Below, one piece after another: positions 23,501 to 35,500 of a stretch of 64,000 nt of DNA (the first letter of the stretch is position 1; every line of letters starts with the position of its first letter). The notes under the pieces are model-generated. The model did not search any database, was not told the origin of the DNA, and saw nothing but the letters and a program-made list of their open reading frames with translations. This DNA is from Oasisia sp. SBJ-2009 (taxonomy: Eukaryota; Annelida; Polychaeta; Sabellida; Siboglinidae). The position numbers and the translations under genes were made by a program. The DNA is taken from the NCBI GenBank assembly GCA_964017155.1, contig OZ024861.1, positions 33,176,502-33,240,501 of the forward strand, given 5' to 3'.

Positions 23501-26500
23501 GTAGAGCCACACTTATTTAATTTTTCTCCCAAGTTTCTAGTTATGTCGAGCGATAACAAACGTAAGATAGGCCTACTGAGTTTATGCCAAGTTTCATGTT
23601 AGTTTAGGTAAAACCAACATTTCTGAATCTCATTTATGTAGTGACGCAGCGATAAAATATTGACGTTACGCCACGGTAATCCTCGGCCTGCACGTTACCG
23701 GCGCCGGTGATGTCGAGTTACCACGATTTTAATTTGTGAATTGTATTCTTTAAGTGAATTTAAATTATTTTATTTTGTAACCTAGCGTGTGCATGTGTAT
23801 ATAAGTTATCAGACAAGAAGTTTGACGGCTGTAAGAAGTCGTTTTCATGGTTAGATTAGAAAGTAAATGATCGTTTTGCGCCGCTGAAACGATAAACAAA
23901 ATGGCGACCGCTGCGTGATTACCCAGACGCCGTGAGGTGGCAGCACTTTTTAGCCCCTCAGACCAAATTTTAAATCACAATCAGATAATAATAATTTATT
24001 ATATTGTAAAAACTATTCAAAATTAAACTTATAATGAAACATGTCACACACAAAATATATGCAAATATTGTTAATGTGTCGTCTCATTTAATTATTTTCT
24101 AATTTGTATTTTGTGCATTTTAATACTTACTTTGTTTTCAAAAGCATACATGCTATTATGGACATTAATTATTATGAATTAATCCAAAACTGTCTTAAAT
24201 GAGGGATTCTACTGTAATATTAAATGATATATTATTACACTTAAGTTGTATGGGTATTATAACTGTGGGTATAAAAGTGATTTATGTATGTTGTAATGTG
24301 GATTTAAATAAAAATTGTATGTTTGGGAAAAATGCCGCAAATTCCTGTCCCTGTGATGAGAGGACACCTGATGAGAGGACACCTGCAATGTAGGGACACT
24401 TTTGCTTGGCTGGACAGGTGTCCCTACAAGACAGGTTCTACTGTAGAGGCTTAGGTTGATGGGTGTTTGTCATGGACTCATGGCCCTGGTCTTAGGCCCC
24501 CTACCAACTCGCTGTACCAATTTATCTCCTCGTATCTAAAACAACAGTTTCAGCAAGTAACCACAACCAGATATGGTACTATTATTTATAATATTCAATA
24601 CAGCAAGTACCACAGCAATATAGGTATAACAGTTACATTAACACTGGTAACGTACCTATTATTAAGCCACAATCACCTCTAGTTGCTTTCCTTAATAAAA
24701 GCTGGTGGATTGCATACCATTGCAGCGTCACGCTGAACGCAGTATTTAGAGCCAACCAGTTACAACACAAGACAAAAGACCTTTCAATGACACTGCTAGG
24801 ACAACAGCTGTCAACATGCAACACCTGCAGGCTTCGAGTTGGAAACTCACCTTGCACTGGTTAAGAAAGCTGTCCAGCATGTATTTGTAGCTGCTGTTTT
24901 ACCGTATTCCTGTGCTGCGTACCTGTGCTTCAGTGCGGCTCCTCCGGCCTGGCTGTGCCGATGGCGATTCAGATCCTGACGACGATCCCGACGATGATCC
25001 GGACTGGGATCCTGATGAACCGGTCGACGAACTCCTGCAAGACACAACACTAACTATTTCACACGGCACAGGCGTCTTCCATCAATCTAGTGGCTTTTTT
25101 AAACAAACATATTGTTTGTGTATGTTGCAATCAAAATGTTAATGCATTAAATAATAGCTTTATTTACTACTACTACTGCATCAAGTAACTGTTGCTGAAA
25201 TGAAATCTCATAAATTAGATATTCTAGAATACAGCTCTCACTTTAAGGTAGGACACTGGTTGGGAAATGGATTTTGATGATATCTCAACAACCAGAGAAG
25301 CAATCTTTATAAAACTTTCAGGGTGTGGTTCTGGTGGGAAAAGATGACCAATTGTGTAATTTCATCTCATTTGCATAACCGTAACCATGGCAACCGGCTT
25401 TTCTGTGAAAATAGGTACGCATGATTTTGCGGGAGGTCTTGCAGTAAAACTATGCATATGTTTCTTTCTTTTTTGTTTGTTATGATCCACTGAAGTGTTG
25501 TAGAGTGCAATGATGCTGTTTTTGTTCAACTCCTTACAATATTTATTATCAAAAAGAAATGGCAAAGAATATTTTTCGTTTTTCCAAATATTATAACAAC
25601 TTCAGTCATCAATCAAAATCTTCATATAAAAGCTATCATGTTTAAAAAGCATCATTGCACTCAGTGTACCATAGGGAATACATGGTAAACTGGACTGGAC
25701 TCATAGGTTTGGTACTTTTTTCGGGAGACCTCCCGCAAAATAGCAATATTGTCGAAAAGTAAGTTTTGAGAAAACGCCAAAAAAACAAATGAACATCAAA
25801 TATTTTTAATAACACCAGTGTAAAGTCAGCATTATGACTGGTTTTCATACCAGCAACATGTGGTAAATATATAATGAAAGTGTGTGAACCATATTCAGTA
25901 TATATATATGGAAAAAATATATAGTTTACACAAGCGGTGAAGAAATTCATCACTGGCCAAGCATACTCATACATTGTATATGTATTACGTAATGTTGTCT
26001 TTTATGAAATAAAATTTGATGTATATTATATATATCTGTATATATATATATATACATACATATATATATACATATATATATATATGTAGGGCCTATATAT
26101 ATATATACACATATTTATATCATATATATATACATATATACACACACAAACATCTATTACTAAATAATTGGTCAATTTCATGCACACATATCATAAATGA
26201 TAAGCATACTCTGTCACAATTAATGTGTAATGAATTATTTAATGTTAAATAAATTGTTAAAAAATTTAATTACCTAAACTTCTCATATTAATATTTGATA
26301 AGAACAAAATAATGCTAGAAAAGTAAATCCAACAACAGTACCTTTCGTTTTATATTAATTCCACATTGGGTTAATATGAATGAAACAAATTCAGTCAAAT
26401 TATTTTCTGTAATAAATAAATAAATGTAACTTCCGACTGATACTGATAGAGCGACAAACTTCGGCAGTGCCAGCGCCGCTGTCAGTGACAGTCCGGGTGG

Positions 26501-29500
26501 CCGGCGGCCGTAGCCGCGTAGCAAGGCCAGCCCGACGTCGCCATCGGCATTTCTTTCCCCGTTCGCTGCCGCTTCCGCGGGTCCGTTGCGCGACTGAACA
26601 GCATCATGCATGCTGTTCATGCTACCTCCTGCGCATTCAGCTTATTTGCGTTTATTATATCGTTTCTTTCTTTCAAATTGGTAAACCGTATGGATCTTTC
26701 GTCGATCGGACGCCATGACACATACAGGTCATTCATCTTGAAGCCGCACTGTGATTGGCTGGCGTCGTTGCATAAGGTCAATTTTAATTAGCTACGTGGC
26801 CGCGATCACCATATATGGTTCGTGTGAGGTCAGGCTGCCAAGCAACAGCTGAAACTGTTTGTGATTGGATAGTTTCGCGGCACTTTCAGTGCCGATAACT
26901 AATTTATGTACGGATGTCGCCGACTTTTGACTTCGGTAGCGTACGGAAGGGATCATTTCCAACACGAGGAAACCAAACATGGCCGCGTTGCAAGGAGCAA
27001 TGTTTACGTTTGAGCGCGCTGAAAGTTGGCTCATTTTCGTCGATTTTAAAGGCCAGCCGCCATAACGACGTTAGCAGCTAGTTGGGTAACGACATAGTTA
27101 ATCGTTTTATTGGCACTTTTAGGACGAATTCAGTGAAATAAAGTTAGCAACACGTGCGCAAGACATCGTTCGTTCTGAAAATAAAGTTTATTAAAAATCA
27201 ACCGTTTTGTCATTTTCCTGCAATTACCGACCCGCGGCATACGTTAAACACTGTGACTTATATTTTAGTCATAAAAACTATTTCAGCAAAATGTGCAATG
27301 AAACGCAGCACGTGTTGGGCATCGATTTTTGATGGCTTGGCAAAGCTTTCACATCACAACGTTTTGTCCTACCTGCCATAAAATAGAAATATTCTGGTAA
27401 GCAACTTCTGATGGCGGAGCAACTTGATATCGCTTCTAAAACATATAACGTTTAACATAGCCCCTTCTGAAGTTAACGAAAACATCCCGACTGTTCACAC
27501 AAACCTTCTTGCTGGAGCTCTCCGTTTTGGAGGTGGACTCCGCCTCCGATTGGACGGAGGAGTCATGTTGCGTCTTCGTTGTCGCGGTGGCGGACTGCGT
27601 CGTCGTGGAGACGGACTTCGTCTGCGTGGGGAGGGACTTCTCCGGCGGGGTGAGGGAGTTCTCCGGCGGTTTGACCTATTGTGGTGAGGCGACCTTGACT
27701 TCCTTCTGTATGATCGTCGTCGTGGCGACCGCGAACGTGATTTGCGTGTCCTAAAACAGACAGACAGGCATATTAAAAAACAGGTTATCTGGGTTAAACA
27801 GATAACTGCATACCTCACAATGACAGCATATCTATATTATGAAAGTATTTCTCTGTTCGTATGTAACCCAACAATATCGGGCATGTGACCTAACAGTCCA
27901 ACTATTCAAAAGGTTATACGTGGAGTTCCATCGGCAAAATGTTGTGTTTTTCTACATCACTGTAAAGACGATTTACGTCACCTCCGACTATGTCAGAAAA
28001 ATACTGCATGTTTTTTTTATTATTGCCATCTTGAAAATTGTCACAACTTAGTATAGGCAACAAATTGGCACAAGTTCTTATATTGTTATGTCACACATGA
28101 GCATACAAACTACACCACACATATTTCCGGGATACGTGGAAACAATGTAATGCAATTTTCACGCGTATTAGCACAGGTGAACGCCTTCCCCGCAAGTACT
28201 GCTAGGTAACTCACTCAGCGGCGAGTTACATATATCATGTTACTACAACGTGAAATACATCTTACCGTGATCGTTTCTCCCTGGAGCCTGAACGTGACCT
28301 ACGACTCCTCGATGTATCTTTCTTACTCTCAGAACCTTTGTCCTTCTTGACAGGAGATGCTGCGTCACCATTGTTGACACCTTCGTCATCAGTGCCATCC
28401 TCTTCTGGCTTCTTTTCTCTCTCATTCTCTCCTGCCACACTACACCAAAGAAATAATGCTTCGAGGTCATGGTAACAAACTTCCTACACTGATGAACTTG
28501 TGTTCAACTGCCCCCAGACTAGATTCTGTGGCAACTACCTAAACACATTTTAGGACACTACTCCTAAGAAATTTCTCATAATACAAATGTCATATGAAGA
28601 ATACAATAATCCAAATAAAAAAAATTCACATTAACTGCTTTCAAAGACTGAAAAATATGACAGATCACATGATAGACAGCTGCTTTAGCAATGACGAAAA
28701 GTAGTTTTATTGTTTATTTTAAGGAGTTACGGGACACGACCAATTGTTTTTTTAAAAACACTTATAAATCTCTCCAAGACTTGTTTTCAGGGAGTCACTA
28801 CATTGAAACTAAGAAGATGGCATCTTTAATTTTTTTATTTTCAAATATTTTGGCGCGGGAGGGGGTAATAATCGAACAAAAAAGTCGAAAAATAGCATAA
28901 GTTTAAATGAATAGAACACTGAAACCCCTATTGTCATTTACATTATTCAAGTGTTTCTATGTAGGTAATGTACCATTCTAACTTTCTGTGCATGGCCATT
29001 TGTCTATGTTACTTAGATTTTTTGTTAACGATTTTTTATAAATATTTTATTTTTATCTTCAAATTTTTCATATTCAAACCCCCCTATTATGTGACTCACA
29101 TGACTGATCATAATTTCAATGCACAGGAATGTAGATATTTATGGTACTGTTGCTATATGTAAAGTTGGTATGCATTACTTGGTTAGTTTTTGAGTTCTAT
29201 TCACTTTTACCTGAAAAAAGTGATAACTGAGAAAACGGCACTTAACCCTTTTTATACCAGACGTCCGCCCAGAAATTATACCCATGTTACCAGCACATTT
29301 GGGAGAAAAAACGGATATGGAAAAAAAATTTACATGGTGTGTGTCAAATTTGATTTTCTCAGCAACTACATAACATATATACAAGTGTTGTATATCAAAT
29401 GAAAGCTAAGAAATGCAGCTTTCCATTGATGTGCATCATATAAATAGAACTGTTTATTCAACTATGATATTATAAGTTGAAATCAGAGGAAAGTTTTTTT

Positions 29501-32500
29501 ATTTTTTTTACAAAATGCATGACTGAACTTCAGCACAACTTTTCGACTGTTTCTTGCATGAATAGAAAGCAACTTCAATTACAAGAGTTATAGAAAAATT
29601 CAATAGCTACATTTTGCTATAAGAATTATTACTGTGTGACGGGTAGAAGGAATGTTATGAGCAATATTCATCAGGTATGTCAGTCCGAAAATATTAGTTT
29701 TGTAAGATGACAAGTAACAAGTATGGATATTATCATATTATTTCCTTCCAGCAGTCAATAACTCTGCTACTGTTTTTTGCATGAATAGAAAGCAACTTCA
29801 ATTACAAGAGTTGTAGAAAAATTCAATAGCTACATTTTGCTAATATACCTGTGTGACGGCTAGAAGGAATGTTATGAGCAATATTCATCAGGTATGTCAG
29901 TCCGAAAATATTAGTTTTGTAAGATGACAAGTAACAACAATGGATATTATCATATTATTTCCTTCCAGCAGTCAATACTATCTCTCCTACTGACAAAATG
30001 AGTTCCAGAAATATGTATGCTATGTGTAAACAATAAATTTATTACAAAACGACAACTAGAACTACAGAACGATCCATCGATTTACATGACAACCCTGTCT
30101 GCCAATGTTCGACTGGTTGATGTGTGCCCTCAGGCATTTCTGGTGCAGAGGCACAGAGCACTCACTACAACCATAGTTCGTGGCCTGTGCCATCCAGGGA
30201 GCAATCTGGCGCACTGACAGGGCGAAAGCGGCGAGGATCAGTCACCCAGTCGGGGTGGAAACCCTATAAATCATCCCCAGACTCGTTGGATTGGTGAAAC
30301 AAATTGTCAATCCACTGCGGTCTGGTTTCGTCGCCGCCATCCTGCACTCGATCCAGGGCAGTGCCAGTGGGTCGACATTCTCTCCCGCTAATTCTCCTTC
30401 AAAATCCTCGTTTATAAACTTGTCAACTCCCGAAATATCACTGCCTTCGCTGTCTGAAGCACCATCGTCCGCCATTTTTAAATGCCGCGACGAACAACAC
30501 AAAACAAAACTTTCCAAAAACACGTTTAAAACCACTGAAATTGCCGCAATAAAATGGCGTCTGCCTTGCAGGAAGTGTGGTGTAGCCTCGTTCTCTTCGT
30601 ATGACGGAAGTGGGGGATTTTAATTTATTCAATATGGCCACAACATGGCCGCATGGGCGGACACGTTGGTAAATACGCACCGATGCGTATTTGGTAAGAT
30701 GCGGCAACTACGCATCGGTGCGTATCTGGTATAAAAAGGGTTAAAGTATGAACTGAGACATTTTAATATGTTGCAAACATCAGATCTTACAAATAAGCAT
30801 CTACATTATAGCCTTACCATTTATACACAATATCTATATGTTTGTAACAGTAATTGTTAATCATTAGCGACATAATTATGTTATTGTTTACCCCTACCCC
30901 CATAATCTGTAATGCAAGAAATCATAGCCGATGCACTATTTTAGCCAGTTTTCACTTAGAATACACACTAAATAGGTTGTATCAGGATACCTAAATCAAA
31001 TATTCACACTGAATGCAATATAGATAGGTTATCATGTAAAGAATCCTGTTCAGATGGTTATTTTACCTAAGTATCGCTAGATTTTGTAGTCCGTGTGCAT
31101 CCACGTACAAAAAATATGACGCCAGCCAGTTACCATCAACTAATAACAGTCTTTATTAATACATATACATTCTTTTTTTCCCATTAAAATGACAATTGTA
31201 TCATGTTTTCCCTCCCCATAATATAAACATCATTAGCATAGCTAGTATACTTCCAGAGATACAAGTCTAAAATGCAATTTGTGCAAAAGCCGCCAAAGTT
31301 TGAGTAACAATTTGGCAATGGCTTCAGAAAATATTTTGTTACTATTAATATTGTAAGTTTAAATGTTCTGTTATACATGTGGTATCATCAGTGAGGATGG
31401 ATAGAGCAAGTAGAAAGTTGTTTCAAAATTATTAACTTGCTCTCAAGTCATATGCAGTTTGTGCCTATAGTCATGTCGTATTATGTATGCTATTTCAAGC
31501 AACCTGACGTTGTTCACCAAGGTCTCAAAATGTATTATCTATGTTTGTTATAGTCTCAGGAACAGTTAAAACATTACCAAACAGGAACACAGTCAATTGC
31601 ACTAACAACTGCATGACTGTTAGGATCAGACACTGAGCTGACAGGAGCAAGTTTCCACTGAAGAACAGCTCCAGAGTGTCATTGATTGCGAGAAGTCATG
31701 GCACTCTCAAGTGTTGGTGATGAGTTTGTGTCACCAATTTCTGCATAATATTTCTAGGACATCAACTGCAGTAACAAAGCAAAACCTCTGCAATCATCCC
31801 TGCAAGAACTCAAATGCAGCAACTTGGCAATGGGGATAATCCACCGTCTGAAGAAGGGTCAAGCACCACTGAGGAGATGAAACCGAAGTGAAATATATCA
31901 TGTATCAATAAAAAGAATTTGTCTAATGGAATGTAAAATTGTACTAGGGCATGCATGCGTGCGTGCGTGTAAAAAAAGTAAAACAATATAATTAGCATAT
32001 GATTATGAGGTACCATTTAGTAATAAATAATTGTATTTATTACAAATTTAATTATATTGAAAAATTCATAGACCATAACTGTGAGGCTTGAAGTCTAACA
32101 TCTAAGTAATAACTCGCATAAAACATAGTCATTTAGCTGAATTTTCTAACTTGTTTACTCCAAAAGATAAAACCCAAAGATATATACACTGACTGAGAAA
32201 AACACCAGCTAAATATATCAACAGCTGCAACTGACAATTCAGCAAATACTCTGATCCATTCCAATAAGTAAAACAACACTCAAGTTGTGACCGAGTTTGG
32301 CCATGGCCCATGCTGCAAACACCACCAACGATCCCCGCCTTCCCGTTCTACCTCCGGCCGTCGGCGCTAAGCTGTCGCCTGCAACGTATACTCCTATGCA
32401 TGGCTGCGTGCTGCAGGCAATGCTATCTAACACTGTTCGATATCCGTCTTTCCCGCCGCCCTCGGGCACCGCAGCCGCCGTCGGCATCGTCGCCGTCGAC

Positions 32501-35500
32501 GCCAAGCTGTCGTCTACGGTGATTACGTACGGCTGCATTTCCATCGAAACACGCCGTTTTGCCACCGAAAAATCCCGTTTCGCACACGGATCCCGCACTT
32601 GTGCGGCTTTCCATTTCTTTCTCTGACTAAATTCAGGCAAATTTATAACGTTTGGCAGCGAAAGGATCCACACAAACGTCGTCGAAACTGTAGTTAGGCG
32701 CCATCTTGTTTATATTCGGTAATGGCAACATGGTGAATCATGGGATATGGGCCACACCTTATATGGAATTATCCAGGTCACCGCAGGTCACGCACACAGC
32801 GGAACTTGCCGATGCTGAGTTTTGCTGACGTGTCACAACGGCGAACGCCAAATAAGGAAATAGTCGGTCGAATTGAGCTTGCGTTTATTAGGATTTCCCG
32901 TAAATACAGGTCAAAAGGCGGGGATGCCGTCTACGCAATCAGTTAGAGGACAGATTGGCGGTTCTATTCGTACCAAACAACATGGCGAACGGTGAATGTA
33001 CGGTGGCGTTACTAAGGTCTAAACATCGCGTATTTTTCAACAGATCCTGCGTCTTCAAAAATCAAACGGATTTAATAATTGATAGGGGATCATTTTATTA
33101 TCGCAAAAAGGTCATTTAGAGGTATGTAATTGTTATAAAAGTGAACTTTATTGATAGATGACATGCACAAGTATTAGAAAATGGCAAAAACACGTTTTTG
33201 ATATTTTTTTCGAAAAACGTCATTTGAGTTGCCGTGTCTGTCCTTAAATAAAAAGTGAATATAATTGATAATAGCATAAATGAATCTAAATATCTGAAAA
33301 TAAATTTCAAAAATCTTAGGTACATCCACTCAAATCAACTATAAAACGTTGTGTAGGTTAATGGTGTCATAATTAGACCTACTAACCCATTTGTAGATTT
33401 TTCTGTAGCTTCTACTGCACTGTCCTTTGATTTCCTTTTGTCCTTGCTGTCGCTGTCCTTCTGAGGTGACCTTGACTTTGACCGAGATGGCCGCAAACGT
33501 GGAGACTTTGACAAACTGCGGTCTTTATTACGACGACTTCTGCGACTTGGTGACCTTGACCTACTTCTGTGGCAGAAATCAAAACAGAGATCACACCAAA
33601 ACCACACTACCAATACACCACGGTAGACAATGTGACAACGTTCTATAAATGGTAAAGTTTGTCTCCAATAAACACTGAATTATCTATAGCAACAGGAGTG
33701 CATGTCACACTTTCAGCATGGTGTTTGCGAGCACGCTGCTTCCTGGTCGATGCAATTAAAAATATGTTTGTATCTTTTTATATAAGATTACTTTTAGCTG
33801 ATGTTGATTTAACCTGTGTGCGCTTAGTGCTAAATTTATGTGCGTTCACGCAATTTTGGTGGGACAATGTAACAAAAATCTTGCATATATCGCTTACCGT
33901 CTGTCAGACCTGTCTGCTTTTTCACTCTCCTTTTTTTCTTTAGCCAGTTGTTCTTTCAGGTCTTCCTTCTTTTTCAGACTTGCTTGTATTCTTTCCTGCT
34001 CTGCCTGCAGCACATGGCAACAGATAACTTATAGAAAAGGATGATCCTGATATTTTCCACCCACAAATCTGCTTCGAGTAATATCTTCAATGTTTTTAAA
34101 CCAAAATAATTTCATTGGAACAGGTAATTTTTCAAAGACACAAGTTATTTTATATCACAGTATATTTCTCCTTCGAAATATCTTGCCAAGATTCAACTGC
34201 CTAGTCTAAAATAATGTAATAGTATGCCTGATGTAATCAGAAAAAAATAATAATAGTGGACTGAACTAACAGGTTCAACTGAAGATTTATTATTGAGAAA
34301 GTGCATACATCAATACTGAATTTATTTCATATTAGTTAAGGATGGGATGAAATTTGATTCGTATTTAAACCTTTTTCTATTATTCGATTCCAAATTTTAA
34401 AAAATTGGCAGCTATATAAACGAATAGCACTTGAATATTTTCCATCGTGTCCTCCACCACTAAATCAGTATCAGGCGATCTTACTTTCCGACTTAACTAC
34501 GAAATCGACAACATACAACTGCCAAACTACTCCTCACAGATCTTACACACATCAACTCACGTAAAGCTCGCTGGCAACGCAGTGTCATCGCCGTCAGCAG
34601 CGACAACTTGTAACTTACCGTAATATCGGTATTGCGTCGAAGGGTCTTTTGTTAGCAGTGTCGGGTTAATATTTAAGGTTAGGGTTTGGGTAAGTTTAGG
34701 ATTAGTTCAAATTAGCTTAGGGTTAATTACGTTTATCTTAGGGTTAGCATTACACCAGAATTTGTGAAGGTCATTGTAGCGACGCCTGCGATAAATTAGT
34801 GATGTTACAGTAATCATCGAGCTACGCATAATCGCTGTAGATCATGTTGAGTTTCACCTGGGTATGGTTTGTTAATTTTATTCTTTACAGGAGTGTAAAT
34901 TATCGTATTTTGTAACCTTGTGTGTGTATATCCACATAAGATATGTGAGAAGTTTGGCGGCTGTAAGAAGCTGTTTTCATGGTTAGGTAAGAAAATAAAC
35001 AAAATGATCAATGTGTATGGCCATGATGTCAATGACTCCAACTCGACTGGTGCCCGTGGTCATGGGATTACGCTGCATCCCGACATCTCGACACTGTTCA
35101 ATATTTGAATGAAATTTGAAGCTGCTGAATATTCATATTCGATTCATATTCAAAATTTCAAAGATACTCAATTCGAATGAAATTCCAGATTAATCCCATC
35201 TTTAATACAGGGCCATGTTCAGAGAGGCACTTAAAATACACTATTGTAATGTTAAAAATATAATAACTGTGATACCATCATTATTTTTTCTATCAATAAT
35301 AAAGGCATACAAAATAAGAATGTAATGCATGTTTGTAAATAACTCATGAATGTAAAAAGAACATCGCCCAGCTGAAATGATCGCAGCGAACCTGTCTCTG
35401 TTTGATCTCCTCCTTCTTTTGGTCGAGGAACTTGGCCGGGATGCCGCCTATGTTCTCCATGGCACTCAGCAGCAGGTCCCACAGCTCCGAGATGAACATA

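Larger units (their letters stand above)
29246..30740 (-). mobile_element. piggyBac-like transposon with internal deletion
   Basis: Terminal inverted repeats CCCTTTTTATACCAGA and TCTGGTATAAAAAGGG are flanked on both sides by TTAA (29242-29245 and 30741-30744), the obligate piggyBac target. Near the right end GCACCGATGCGTA-type boxes occur twice in opposite sense. The minus strand keeps the acidic N-terminus of the transposase (30475-30242) and a C-terminal cysteine-rich piece (about 30177-30062), while the catalytic middle is gone and the left half holds a direct duplication. Length 1495 bp, about 0.6 of an intact element. In SRRM1 intron 6, same strand as the host gene. Confidence 0.9.
34337..35204. 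mobile_element. Probable hAT-type MITE in SRRM1 intron 4
   Basis: The left end TAAGGATGGGATGAAAT and right end TTAATCCCATCTTTA are imperfect inverted copies, with subterminal ATTCGAAT/ATTCGATTC boxes at both sides. It contains repeat C copy 2 (34779-34995) and a degenerate TTAGGG-rich stretch (34660-34750). I found no clear 8-bp target duplication, so the hAT assignment is tentative. Confidence 0.5.

Noticed and set aside
34660..34750. Telomere repeat array
   Set aside because: Only a handful of imperfect TTAGGG units with spacers, inside a transposon-like unit.
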